Assembly (NCBI GenBank): GCA_030323885.1
Contig: CM059196.1
Span: 41,013,798-41,077,797 of the forward strand
DNA length: 64,000 bases
Source: Branchipolynoe longqiensis
Lineage: Eukaryota > Annelida > Polychaeta > Phyllodocida > Polynoidae
Direction: 5' to 3'
The translations under genes and the position numbers were made by a program. Below the pieces are notes generated by a model that did no database searches, had not been told where the DNA came from, and worked only from the letters and a program-made list of their open reading frames with translations. This document shows, piece after piece, positions 36,001 to 44,557 of this stretch. The first letter of the stretch is position 1, and every line of letters begins with the position of its first letter.

Positions 36001-37823
36001 TGGTTAACCTTTTTTTGTTGTAAATATGTTTATTCTGCTGAATAAGTTCTTGTGTCAATGCGGAAACACTGGTCTTCTAGCCATTTTTCAATTCGGAATT
36101 ATTTACTAAAAAATGGTATATAGAGTAAGGTATATAAGGTAAGCTAATAATAACTGTTGAATACACAATTTTCATCATATAGCACAATGCCATATATCTA
36201 CCGTAGTCAAAGATTCTGTATTTGTACTCTCATTATTGGGCTTATAATGCACAAGTTTATTAAAGATGTATAGTCCGATGAAAACATCAAATTTTCAAAA
36301 TCAAAACTGACCTAGATTTGACCCTACATATCTAACTTAGATATTGGTGCACTTATTAAGCATGTTACTGCTGAAGATTATGGTTTCAGAATTTTGACAT
36401 ACTTGCCAAAATTAATTTGGCCTGTTTTCACCTGAAATACCTCGAAAGTTAACCATTTAAAATACAAGTTACTTCAAACTAAAGTAAAGTAGATTATAGC
36501 AACAAATCTAATCTATTTAGCTCAGAAAATGGCCGGAAATCAAAGCCATCAGGCTATGCAACTTTAAGGTGACGGTGAAAGGAGTGCCATTTTGCACTTG
36601 CAGCTGAATGCGGAAATTATCATAAAACTAGGTATCCCAATCCACCAATAATCTGTGTGTGTTCATCATTTTCAATCTGTTGGTGTATTCTAAGTTGTTC
36701 ACCAATTGAAATAGAATCTAAACCCAAATAAAGCTTTATATTTCTTCTTTCTAATAGTGCCATCCATATTATGATATGACTTTCATCAGCTAAAGAAAAC
36801 CAATGCTTTGTCAAGTCCATTTATGTAGAAAATCACCTTTTGTTTCAACTAACTTATGCATCACATTTTACACTGCTTCTTCAAACCTCCGGCGCCCATT
36901 CGCCCATTCAATGTGCCAGTGTTGTCTGGTATTAATTAGTGTAAGGCTGACTGCTCCATAAACACACCGCCCACACATCCACACACAGGGTGTGAAATTT
37001 TTTTTGTTTAAAACATTCACATCTATCAAATTGCATTGTATAAATGTAAACAGAAAGAGCATATTGAAGATAGTACAACCTGAAAACTTCATGCAACTAT
37101 CTTGTACAGGTCCTTTTCTGTACCATTTTAAGCCTGCTCAAAGTTGGGGGATTTCCTTTGACCGGATTTTATCACTTGTCAAATTGAGCTCTGGGCCATT
37201 TTAAACCTATTTTTTAAAGCTTTTCCCAAGCATATGTGCTCCTGAAAAAAAATAGCAGTGACAAGACTCATCAGTAGGTTAGGGATAAATCAGAAAAATT
37301 TAATATGGAAGCCAATTTTTCCATAAGCAAGCCCCCAAAAGTGGTCCAAAGTGAAATTTGGAAATTGGTGAAATTAAGGAAATTGTTATTTCGCCCATTT
37401 TTGAAGATGTATATCTTGAAATCTAACCACATCAGACCCCTGGATCTTTTTATTCTCATTGTATAGTCCATTGATTTGAAGGAAAAAACACAGGAAGTCT
37501 GATAGGGTGGTTACTTTTAATTTTTGGGGCCATCAAAAATGCTATCTTTTTAGTTTTGGGTGGGACCAATGAAGTAATAACCTAAAAAAGTCCATATCTT
37601 CTTTAATATTACAGCGATTTTCACAAATGAAGTGTCATTTTATTTCAAATTCAATATACTAACAGGTGAAATCCATTAAATTAAACTCAAAACTATTTTT
37701 GAAAATCACTTGGGATACCTAATAAAACAGGGCATAATTTTTTGCTTCCAGGAGCGTGAGAACCGGCGGGATATGAAGAAACGTCAGGCCAAGGTCAAAA
37801 TGATGAAGATTAAGGGCATGTGA
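22528..37823 (+). CDS. CCDC47: CCDC47 (calumin), PAT complex subunit; 12 coding exons
   Basis: Twelve exons with GT-AG borders and compatible phases give 474 codons plus stop, close to the vertebrate length of about 480. CCDC47 is an ER membrane protein. With Asterix it forms the PAT complex of the multipass translocon and shields unfinished transmembrane helices; it also binds calcium. Visible layout: signal peptide (about 1-20, [14 protein letters not shown]); acidic lumenal region (21-121) with [13 protein letters not shown]; one transmembrane helix (about 134-152); a cytosolic domain with NLWCSGR-like [14 protein letters not shown] (near 200) and KLQKEMQDL (end of exon 6); and a basic C-terminal coiled coil (396-474) with [12 protein letters not shown] and the terminal MKIKGM. 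The start is the first Met, directly before the signal peptide, 4 nt after a possible acceptor 'ttgacag'; a 5' UTR exon may lie upstream. No frameshift is seen. Introns hold many repeats, including an RTE-like LINE in the sense direction. Confidence 0.95.
23269..23384 (+). CDS. CCDC47: CCDC47 exon 2 (acidic lumenal segment)
   Basis: Acceptor 'gcgtgctgtag', donor GAG|GTTAGC. 116 nt, phase 1 to 0. It has acidic low-complexity sequence ending [10 protein letters not shown], the counterpart of the vertebrate EDDEDETTVE. Confidence 0.85.
23405..23745 (-). mobile_element. SINE family 1, reverse, in CCDC47 intron 2
   Basis: The body ('ttggcagtgcacactcatgg', 'ttgccttatcctagtaatgc') and the inverted head to 'gatccggccaccacgtctgc' are recognisable. 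The tail end is worn. Confidence 0.7.
23750..24400. mobile_element. Possible diverged TIR element rich in 'acgtat' words
   Basis: The right edge 'cgtcgtagtgtgacatggcc' plus 'atta' (24375-24398) resembles the inverted end of the element at 45735-46320 (CGTCGTAGTGTGACAGCCCC plus ATTA). The matching left end was not found. The interior is unusually rich in CpG-containing words such as 'cgtat' and 'acgta' compared with its flanks. Confidence 0.4.
24500..24580 (+). mobile_element. tRNA-like SINE head
   Basis: 'gcctaggtagtgtaatggtt' (A-box-like) and 'ggttcgaatcctgctg' (B box) sit 50 bp apart. The stem arms do not pair as in a tRNA. A relative lies at about 58050-58095 ('ggttcgaatcccgttttggg'). Confidence 0.45.
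24717..24842 (+). CDS. CCDC47: CCDC47 exon 3 (acidic, [13 protein letters not shown])
   Basis: Acceptor 'ccatgttcag', donor AAG|GTAACA. 126 nt, phase 0 to 0. It has a DEDDEFGHF / DEFEGFEKE pattern as in vertebrate CCDC47, and ends in a Lys-rich linker before the membrane segment. Confidence 0.9.
25460..25833 (-). mobile_element. MITE family A variant, full length, in CCDC47 intron 3
   Basis: TTAA plus 'agttgcataatcgatcgg' at the left and 'agatcatacaact' plus TTAA at the right. The interior variant includes 'tgtgcacaccagttgaagcc'. Confidence 0.7.
26626..26800 (+). CDS. CCDC47: CCDC47 exon 4 (transmembrane helix)
   Basis: Acceptor 'actttcctacag', donor GTCG|GTAAGT. 175 nt, phase 0 to 1. It encodes a hydrophobic helix of about 19 residues around [18 protein letters not shown], then [20 protein letters not shown], the family's strongly conserved post-membrane segment. 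Confidence 0.95.
26923..27155 (-). mobile_element. SINE family 1, reverse, in CCDC47 intron 4
   Basis: Tail and body are present ('caacattcaaggtcatatca' to 'atgccaagcaccaggttagg'). The tRNA-like head is missing. Confidence 0.75.
27595..27779 (+). CDS. CCDC47: CCDC47 exon 5 ([14 protein letters not shown])
   Basis: Acceptor 'gcttgctgcag', donor ATC|GTGCGT. 185 nt, phase 1 to 0. The motif [20 protein letters not shown] is a hallmark of the family. Confidence 0.95.
27829..27962 (+). repeat. 134-bp duplicated intron segment, copy 1
   Basis: The segment starting 'taaccaagtaataattataa' recurs almost unchanged at 31077-31210 in intron 7. Confidence 0.85.
28360..28452 (+). mobile_element. MITE family A, right end only
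   Basis: 'aatcaacctgatatatttgt' to 'catcgaactatgcaacttta'. Confidence 0.6.
28497..29012 (+). repeat. 54-58-bp minisatellite that copies the exon 6 acceptor
   Basis: Nine units start with 'gaata[c/t]gtaatgtacat' at about 28499, 28552, 28610, 28668, 28726, 28784, 28838, 28896 and 28954. Each contains a version of 'tgttcagatagt[a/g]aaggtaac'. The ninth unit runs into the true acceptor and first codons of exon 6. Most upstream units thus carry CAG|ATAGTGAAG|GTAAC-like sequence: an acceptor, nine coding-like bases and a donor-like GTAAC. Confidence 0.9.
28993..29094 (+). CDS. CCDC47: CCDC47 exon 6
   Basis: Acceptor 'tttgtattcag', donor CTG|GTAAGA. 102 nt, phase 0 to 0. It encodes [16 protein letters not shown] and ends KLQKEMQDL, both conserved in the family. 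Alignment of DQI plus IVKVTM with the vertebrate DQVQIKVTM supports this acceptor over the decoys upstream. Confidence 0.92.
29765..29872 (+). CDS. CCDC47: CCDC47 exon 7
   Basis: Acceptor 'tctcttcctcag', donor CAG|GTACGC. 108 nt, phase 0 to 0. It encodes [19 protein letters not shown] and the following LSEIPEAS stretch, the counterpart of vertebrate SEFCSDKPKSG...LPDSLAILSEM. Confidence 0.9.
29955..31062 (+). repeat. About 100-bp minisatellite in CCDC47 intron 7
   Basis: Around nine imperfect units follow the pattern 'ggttcactggtcgttatata', 'caagtctagaggg', 'tggc[c/t]gtcac', 'tcgctacatgtgtgttcctt' and 'gacttgtatatata'. Each unit contains inverted words ('ttatatacaagtc' and 'gacttgtatata') that can pair. 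A MITE is inserted at about 30268-30522. Confidence 0.85.
30268..30522 (-). mobile_element. MITE family C (TGAGACTGTCTCAAAAGG ends)
   Basis: It is bounded by 'tgagactgtctcaaaaggtg' and the inverted 'caccttttgagacaggctca', with TA at the flanks. It is the opposite orientation of 40319-40533 and shares 'cccaatagaatacgtattga'. A Tc1/mariner-type origin is likely. Confidence 0.75.
31055..31210 (+). repeat. Exon 8 fragment plus 134-bp duplicated intron segment, copy 2
   Basis: At 31055-31077 the sequence 'gtggttgcgtgtataaacaa' repeats the first bases of exon 8 (31305 on), without an acceptor before it. It is joined directly to a second copy of the intron 5 segment 27829-27962. Confidence 0.8.
31305..31387 (+). 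CDS. CCDC47: CCDC47 exon 8
   Basis: Acceptor 'tgtctcggcag', donor GGA|GTGAGT. 83 nt, phase 0 to 2. It encodes [20 protein letters not shown], matching vertebrate ADKIESVHFSDQFSGP. Confidence 0.92.
31650..31822. mobile_element. MITE family B fragment (right part)
   Basis: 'gtgattccctgacagcacta' to 'ccactttcatccctg' matches the right half of the elements at 20180 and 22077. The left end is lost. Confidence 0.6.
31988..32046 (+). CDS. CCDC47: CCDC47 exon 9
   Basis: Acceptor 'acgttcttacag', donor AATG|GTAAGA. 59 nt, phase 2 to 1. It encodes [10 protein letters not shown], the counterpart of KRTLLFTFNV in vertebrates. Confidence 0.88.
32090..33028 (+). mobile_element. RTE-like LINE 3' fragment in CCDC47 intron 9
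   Basis: The sequence holds the end of a reverse transcriptase followed by a (TGA)n tail (32971-33027). RTE-type elements commonly end in such short tandem repeats. An internally deleted copy lies in reverse at 54499-54880, and a short 3' piece at 61508-61635. It is in the same direction as CCDC47, about 40 bp after the exon 9 donor. Confidence 0.8.
32333..32935 (+). pseudogene. Reverse transcriptase C-terminal part of the RTE-like LINE
   Basis: About 200 open codons: [20 protein letters not shown], then [40 protein letters not shown] and WRATVK. These are the thumb and C-terminal motifs of non-LTR RTs with the 'LGS..S.DG....EI..R' signature. The catalytic palm is missing, so it cannot be active. 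Confidence 0.8.
33138..33357. mobile_element. Two facing SINE-type heads
   Basis: A plus-strand tRNA-like head ('cagtggccgaatcgataaaa', 'ggttcgaatccc') is followed by a reverse SINE 1 fragment ending 'accgattcagccacc'. The two heads face each other. Confidence 0.55.
33649..33758 (+). CDS. CCDC47: CCDC47 exon 10
   Basis: Acceptor 'gcttgttgtag', donor GAG|GTCAGT. 110 nt, phase 1 to 0. With exon 9 it reads [20 protein letters not shown], closely matching the vertebrate [20 protein letters not shown]. Confidence 0.93.
34503..34837 (+). mobile_element. SINE family 1, full-length reference copy
   Basis: About 335 bp. The head has an A box ('tggccgaatgagttagagcg') and a B box ('ggttcgaacc'). The body holds 'gggcaaggactggttggctc' and 'gtgactgagtgggatatcag'. 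The tail is 'atgaccttagatgttgctag', then 'gacgtaaaac' and (acaaa)n. At least ten partial or full copies lie in this window on both strands. The central block may belong to a conserved SINE domain superfamily, but I cannot confirm which. Confidence 0.9.
35038..35205 (+). CDS. CCDC47: CCDC47 exon 11 (basic coiled coil)
   Basis: Acceptor 'gagttgctgacag', donor GAG|GTGAGC. 168 nt, phase 0. It encodes a charged helix ([20 protein letters not shown], then [12 protein letters not shown] and [20 protein letters not shown]). In the vertebrate PAT complex this coiled coil reaches toward the ribosome exit tunnel. Confidence 0.95.
35228..35345 (+). mobile_element. MITE family A fragment (left part)
   Basis: TTAA plus 'agctgcatcatctgaggga', ending at 'gttgctgcatggaaagaatg' where the next copy starts. 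The two copies lie head to tail. Confidence 0.7.
35347..35726 (+). mobile_element. MITE family A, full-length reference copy
   Basis: TTAA, then AGCTGCATAGTCCGATG at the left and CATCGGACTATGCAACT then TTAA at the right. It is about 375 bp and AT-rich with no ORF. TIRs are about 17-20 bp and the target duplication is TTAA, as for piggyBac or Kolobok superfamilies. In this window the family has around 20 whole or partial copies, three of them in CCDC47 intron 11. Confidence 0.85.
35765..35854 (-). mobile_element. MITE family A fragment, reverse
   Basis: 'aatctaggtaagtgtttagg' to 'tttcatcagactatgcagct' plus TTAA. Confidence 0.6.
36259..36569 (+). mobile_element. MITE family A, internally deleted
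   Basis: TTAA plus 'agatgtatagtccgatgaaa' to 'aggctatgcaact' plus TTAA. It lacks about 65 bp of the middle. Confidence 0.8.
37752..37823 (+). CDS. CCDC47: CCDC47 exon 12 (last coding exon)
   Basis: Acceptor 'tttttgcttccag', stop TGA at 37821-37823. It encodes [20 protein letters not shown] plus KGM, like the vertebrate end QMKMKQIKVKAM. The 3' UTR extends into the repeat region beyond 37.8 kb; no convincing AATAAA was seen close by. Confidence 0.92.
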   Translation, partial: ERENRRDMKKRQAKVKMMKIKGM

Positions 37824-38289
37824 TTACCTCCCCAAGGTACCCACGGTGAAGGTCGTCATATGAGTGCGACACTGCCCCCTGGTGTGCATTGCATGAACTA
37901 GAACGGCGCGTAAGGAGCCCACTGGAGGTAGCAGAACCAGCACAGTAACACGACCGGAACTGGCAGAAATAAGACATAATACTAAGCACCGCCAACTAGA
38001 AATCAGAAACCAGAATGTCTCAGTCGTAGTCAGGGAGCATCTGACTCCTACTAGTAGTGTTAACGTCATCTCCAGCCGTAAGATTCTGCAGGAAGGAGAC
38101 GCCGGACTGTCAGTTAGTTACCCAGGAACCATTGCAAAATGTGTCTTGTCAAGTGATACTGCCTACAAGCTAGTTTACCAGATGGTCTGAGTTTGTGGCC
38201 TGCGCACGCTGTGTCAAAGCCTCTCGGTGTTCATATTATCATGGTCGACTGGGGAGGTTCTGATATAAGTCCCAGCAATACAGGATTTA

Positions 38290-38860
38290 GGTTGGACAAA
38301 AATGTTATCAAAACTTTCTCACCTGAAAAGGGTTTATTGCCAGTGTGCCACACCACAAAAAAAAGTTCACTCGAATCCTCCCATGGCAAACCTCGTTTTC
38401 GGCTCAAATCCAACACTCTCAGCACACCTTAACACATGACATTGACATATTAATTAAAAAATATCACCACATGAATGGACATCCTAATGTTAGTCGGACG
38501 TGACACATCAAACATGTTTCTAAGTCAAAATACGTGAATTTGGCCAAATTTCAGGTCGAATCTGGCCTTGACCTTGACCCTAACACATGACCCTGACTTC
38601 TTATGACCTTATATGTGTCACCATACGAATGGGCACCCTCAAGTTATTTGGAAATGACACATCAAATGTGTCTCTGTTGTTTAGTTCCAAAATTAGGTCG
38701 ATTTGAATATTAGACCCTTTATTATGGCGACCATCTAAGATTTGAGCCGAAAACGAGGTTTGCCATCGGACGAATCGGGTGGACTTTTTTTTTTGTGGTG
38801 TGGTATATCAGCAATGAACTCATTTCAGGTAAGAAAGCTTTGATAACATTTTGTCCAACC
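38290..38860. repeat. Long inverted repeat downstream of CCDC47
   Basis: Arms at 38290-38409 and 38739-38860 pair over about 120 bp. Examples are 'ggttggacaaaaatgttatc' with its inverse at 38842-38860, and 'aacctcgttttcggctcaaa' with its inverse at 38739-38762. The loop is about 330 bp. This could be a foldback element, or a hairpin in the 3' UTR if the transcript reaches it. Confidence 0.8.
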
Positions 38861-39254
38861 TCCAATGATAGTGACAGCTTCGTTGCTGAGACTATATGGA
38901 CTGATGTTAATGATAGCTTGCTGTGTGTGTGTGTCAGTGTGTGTGTGTGTGTGTGTGCCTGTATACGAAGAGTTCAGTTGAAAATCCCTGTAAATGCCCA
39001 TTCAAAAATGTAGTTTAAATAACAGATTTTTACCTGAAAATAATTCTAATTCTCACTAATTCGAATTTTCTAATGATCACATGATTATGGAGCAATTAAA
39101 AAAAAGGTAGGAAGTTAAAAAAAATACTTTCTGAAGGTTTGATTCCAATGTTTTTCTCAAATTTTGGATTGGCGCTTCTTACAGGGTTTTGCACCTGAAC
39201 ACTTCATATATATACATAATACTGACCCATATATATATATATATATATATATAT

Positions 39255-40202
39255 GGGTCGTTCTCAGAAGTTGTGTACCAATACTGTGACATCAGTACCA
39301 CAAAATCAAAATGCTATCAAAGTCCTGTAAACAAGCTTCATCAATGTGTCTGTCCTTTCGCATTTGAATAATTGAAAATAAACATTCTGAGATTTTTAAG
39401 TAGGTCAAATGATGCTCACATCCAATAAATAGCAGTATAGCATGGAAACCAATCTGACTCCAAAATCAAATATTTTCCACACGAAGCTTGACATTTTTAG
39501 GACATTTTGCATGCCACTTGCTTTATAAACAGTTGTAATAATAATTTGAAACCTCATTGCTATGGTTTTGTCTAATTTGTGATGATTAAAGAGAAAAGCA
39601 GAAAAATATTAGCATGGTAACAGTCCAAGTGGAATCAACAATTTTACACAAATGTTCGGCTCAAATTTTAATGTTAAGGGCAATTTCAGGATTTATCTTT
39701 TACTATACCATAACTGGGTCCATGCATAGTGTCAAATGGTGAAAATAGTTCCTGTACTGTATCTGTACTCAGTGTTTGATACAGTGTTTCATTGTACTTG
39801 CAAGTGGAAATGAAATGTTACGATGTTAATGACTCCAGAAAAGGTTAACTATTTCATAATTCTTGTAGAAATAAATGTCTTCAACTTAATGAAGACATTG
39901 TATATGACCATTTGAAGTGAAATGTGCTGTTGTTCAGAGGCTTTCGTTAAGTTTGTGACACTTTATTTTCAATGCTGTTGACAATGTCACAAATTAGTGA
40001 TGTAATTTTCTATTTATGTAGCTACATCCATCCCAATAAGATACATAATTCTCAATATTAACATTTACTTTTGATCTAAAATATCTCCCACATTATTGGG
40101 CTAAATGATGAAATCTAAGTATTGACACTCCAATAATGGGTTTCTTTGAAATATGCATTTCAAGTAGACTACGTCAAGTGGTACAGTTTCTGAGAACGAC
40201 CC
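39255..40202. mobile_element. TIR element (GGGTCGTTCTCAGAA ends) inserted in an AT tract
   Basis: 'gggtcgttctcagaagttgt' at the left and the inverted 'cagtttctgagaacgaccc' at the right bound about 948 bp, flanked by TA repeats. No coding sequence was found. TA flanks suggest a Tc1/mariner-type non-autonomous element. Confidence 0.75.
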
Positions 40203-40318
40203 ATATATGTTATATTTATATATATAGCTCGCCTTTGACTTCTGCGTTTATTTTTGTTTGATAACACTTTCATCACTTGTATATCATATGTGTATATATA
40301 TGTATGTATATATATATA

Positions 40319-40533
40319 TGAGCCTGTCTCAAAAGGTGCTAACTCTTCGCTTTTTTGTCCATAGTAACGATTGACACAACACAGCACAGAAACGGTTACA
40401 CTGAAAACACAAGGAAATTTGCTTCAAATCAATATGTATTCTATTGGGATTATGAAAAGTAGATAGTGTGTTGATCGTTACTATGGACAAAGTTTTGTCC
40501 CATATTGCTTAGCACCTTTTGAGACAGTCTCAT
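40319..40533 (+). mobile_element. MITE family C copy
   Basis: 'tgagcctgtctcaaaaggtg' to 'caccttttgagacagtctca', about 215 bp, TA flanks. It is opposite to the copy at 30268-30522 and better preserved inside. Confidence 0.8.
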
Positions 40534-41207
40534 ATGCATCTCATGTATCACACACACGCACGCATACACACACACACACACATACATACACACACACACA
40601 CACAGCATGTTTGTGTTTCACGAGTCAGTATAATGATAAGTCATTGCAATATTCTGTAGTTTTGAAATTAAAAAAACAAAAACCTATTGTACATAGTCAA
40701 ACTGTTGTGTGCCCATTGGTTTGTACTTTAAGCTATTTTGTTGTACCCGGATAAATAATGACAATTCACCGCTGAAAAAAGATTGCATGCTATTTTTGTT
40801 TTGTTTGTTTGTTTAGTGATTCTTAAAAAATATAATTGTTTTACTTTTTCTTTTTGTATATTATATTGTTATTTTTTGTTCTATTCTCATATATGGTTTG
40901 TGTGTGGATATATAGATGATGTCAGATTGAGAAAACGACTCATGTCTGATGAGTGAGAGTTGTTAACTTTTGGCAAATGGAAGTTTCAATTTGTCTCAAA
41001 AAAGCACCTGACCTTTTGAACTCTGCATGGTACTATACCGCCTTGTATATGCACCCCCACCTTTCAACATCATTGTGTTGCTGCACCTGGCTAATTTATA
41101 TGGGAACAGTACATATTAATCCAGAGGTGCTACAGTGTGAATTCGCGATTGAAATAAGGTGAGCAGTCATTGTGCTTTTTTAATTTTTTATTTAAAGAGG
41201 ACTATAT

Positions 41208-41624
41208 TAAGGTTGCATACTCCGATAAAAGCATTCGAATTTTTTAAAGCAAAGCACTTATCTAGGTTTGATTCTACATACCTTAACTTAAGGAAAGATA
41301 CCCTTATTAAGCAGGTATTACTAAATAGAAGAGTGTACTATGTCAATTTAATGGAACCTGTTCCTGCTGAAGCCTATGGAGCCAGTTTTGACAAACACCT
41401 ACAAATTTATGTTGAATGTTTACACTTAGCCTTGATATGACCTTAGATGTGGCCAGGACTTAAAACTCCAACAACCAACCGTTTACACTTCAATTATATC
41501 CAAAGTTAGTCATTTTGAATAAGTTACTTCAAACTAAAGTAAGGTAGATTAGAATGATCAACCTACTGTATTTATCTCAGAAATTGAAAGAAACTCAAAA
41601 CCATCGGGCTATCCAACTTTAATA
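41208..41624 (+). mobile_element. MITE family A, full length, with nested SINE tail
   Basis: TTAA plus 'ggttgcatactccgataaaa' to 'tcgggctatccaactttaat'. A SINE 1 tail (41433-41487) is nested inside. Confidence 0.8.
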
Positions 41625-41654
41625 GGTCTATGTTTTTTTTGTTTTTTGTTTTTT

Positions 41655-41965
41655 TTCTTGACGATTTATACTGCCTATCATGGATAAGTCTGAATACTTG
41701 TTTTCACCATTAGACAGTTTGTTGATAGAAAGCCCGAGCCTACACTTTTACCGACCCAAGGGATTTTTAACCTCCCACACCACATAGACATGGTATGAGA
41801 GCAACCGGCCTTTGATGGACGCTGTAAGTTATACACAGCGGTGGAAATCCAAATTGGCAGAGGTAGGGGGGGTCACAGGGAATCGAACCACCAACCTTCA
41901 GATTAGGAGTCCGACCTAGAAAAAAGTCAGACACTCTAACCACTCTGCCTCAGAGAACACCACAT
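41655..41965 (-). mobile_element. SINE family 2, reverse
   Basis: It is the inverse of 5052-5365. It starts in 'gatttatactgcctatcatg' and ends with the inverted B box 'gggaatcgaacca' and A box 'cactctaaccactctgcctc'. Confidence 0.8.
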
Positions 41966-42040
41966 TTATATTTATCAGCAGTTGCAATTAAACTCCCGAG
42001 GTGCCGGGTCAGTGTATGCATTGGATAGAAAGATACGTCT

Positions 42041-43828
42041 GATTAAGTATGCCTTCAGTATTGAAGTGAGCTGTATATCATCGTGTAAAAAACAAGACAA
42101 ACCCTGAGCATCATTACCGACTGAAATGAACGTGCTGAGTGCTGGTGATCATTCTGCCATGAACTGATCACCTCTGTTAAATTGCAAAACTTGTTAGTCG
42201 TTAATGTCAGGATGGTTTTTCTTCTTCTTTGGTTCAGGGCATAGCGGGCATCAGATGGGAGTGGTGTTAGCATGCTAACAACATTGTTAGATAACAAGTA
42301 ACATTGATCAGTTTAGCTCCGTTTAGCTGCCTTTGATTGAACTTCGATCCTTACATAATATAGCATCACAGCGGGAAAATTGTTGGGGTGTAGATGGATT
42401 GGATTGTAGAAATCATTGACTGACTCTAGTATTATTTTCTTGGTATTATTTTCTTGTAAATATGGCAACTTATCAGAGAGGTAAGAGTAGAGAGTGCATC
42501 AGAGGGGGAATAAATCCCACATTGTGTCTATTGCTTGGTCCTGTCACACAGCTGACACATCTGGATCCTACTGATATGTTATGTGTGTAATTTAACATAA
42601 ATTTGATTTCATGATGCAAACCGTAGCACTTTTCGGTATATTATAATCTAAAGCGGAAGTGACATGATCAACATAACTACGCTATCGCAATCATCACGAT
42701 CGACTGTGACTATAGTTTAATTTTCTTGAAACAGCCTATTCACTGGGATTTAGTTATGCCCCAATCAAAACTGCAAGTCCCTGTGGTTAAGTGTGACTAT
42801 TCAGGGGCCAAATGTATGAACAACTTTTTATCGGCTCTGGCGTTAAGGACGGTCGGCGGGTTAGCTAACGTCGGTATGCAAATATGTGTCATGGGAAATG
42901 TATGTGACCAAAGCGTGGCGGAGTTAGCTAACCAATGCATTATTTATAGATTTGGGGAACCCTCTGGGCCTGTACCTGGCGAGCACCGCTATTTGGCAAT
43001 ATCGCCGCCGCCGAATCGGCAGCGGCGGCGATTTTTTTAGTTTACATTCATCGATTCGACAATATGAATAACGCCGCCAATGTGGCAGCGGCGTTAATAG
43101 CGGTTCGAATCTACGGTTAATTTGATTAAATTTCACTTTTTGCGTATGTAATTCTGTTAAATATGATAGCATTGAATAGATTTGGGCCTAAACTATTGCC
43201 GCCGGCGTTCTGCCAGTATGGATATCGACGTCGCGGCGGTGGCGGCGATTTGTTTAGTTTACATTCATCGATTCGACAATATGAATAACGCTGCCAATGC
43301 AGCTGCTACGTTAATATCGCTTCGAATTTATGGTTAATTTAATGAAATTTCACGATTTGAGTATGTACTTCTGTTAAATATGATCTCATTGAATAGGTTT
43401 GGCCGTAATCGGTCCCTAACCCGGACGTTAAACCTGCTATAAGTTGGGGTTAGTGTAGGCGACGTTAACTCTCGAGGCGTTTGCATAAACCGGGCACATA
43501 CATTGACACTTTTGGCAGCTAACCCAGGAAATCCGCATGACACACGGGTTAGGACCACTAACCCGGCCTCATACATTTGGGCCCTGGTCATTCAGCCCTA
43601 ATTCGGACAGAGGAAGCCTGAGACTTGTGTGGGAGAAAGGGGGGTTTATTAAAATACAAGAAAATATAGGGTACACAGGTTTAATTTCAATGTTAAAGTT
43701 TAAATGTCGTTTGAATGTTTCTAGGATGTAAAACCCCACCAAGCATATGTTTTGACTCGTGTGTCACTATTTATGGAGGATGGAATTCTACCTATCAATT
43801 CCCTGCATGAAGTCACAGATTGGGCTAC
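42041..43828. repeat. Tandem duplication, unit 1
   Basis: The unit runs from 'gattaagtatgccttcagta' to 'gggctac'. It is followed at once by unit 2 (43830-45359). Without the 781-bp element in unit 1 and the LTR composite in unit 2, both shrink to about 1 kb. Divergence is a few percent with small indels. Confidence 0.85.
42804..43584. mobile_element. TIR element with GC-rich core, absent from unit 2
   Basis: Ends 'ggggccaaatgtatgaac' and inverted 'tcatacatttgggccc'. Unit 2 reads straight across the site at 44529 ('gtgactattctggtcattca'). Inside, a block of about 240 bp with (CGC)-rich words and 'tttacattcatcgattcgac' is repeated twice. A reverse relative of that block lies at 47870-48135. 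Confidence 0.8.
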
Positions 43829-44557
43829 CGATTAAGTATGCCTTCAGTATTGGAGTGAACTGTATATCATCGTGTAAAAAACAAGACAAACCCTGAGCAT
43901 CATTACCGACTGAAATGAACATGCTGAGTGCTGGTGGTCATTCTGCCATGAACTGATCACCTCTGTTAAATTGCAAAACTTGTTAGTCGTTAATGTCAGG
44001 ATGGTTTTTCTTCTTCTTTGGTTCAGGGCATAGCGGGCATGAGATGGGAGCGGTGTTAGCATGCTAACAACATTGTTAGATAACAAGTAACATTGATCAG
44101 TTTAGCTCCATCTAGCTGCCTTGCGGGAAAATTGTTGCCATGGGGTGTAGATGAGGTTGTAGAAATCATTGACTGACTAGTATTATTTTCTTGTAACTAT
44201 GGAAACTTATCGAGAGGAGAGCGCATCAGAGGGGGAATAAATCCCACATTGTGTCTATTGCTTGGTCCTGTCACACAGCTGACACATGTGGATCCTACTG
44301 ATATGTTATGTGTGTAATTTAATATAAATTTGATTTCATGATGCAAACCATAGCACTTTTCGGTATATTATAATCTAAAGCGGAAGTGACATGATCAACA
44401 TAACTACGCTATCGCAATCATCACGATTGACTGTGACTGTAGTTTAATTATCTTGAAACTACCTATTCACTGGGAGTTAGTTATGCCCCAATCAGAACTG
44501 CAAGTCCCTGTGGTTAAGTGTGACTATTCTGGTCATTCAGCCCTGATTCGGACAGAG

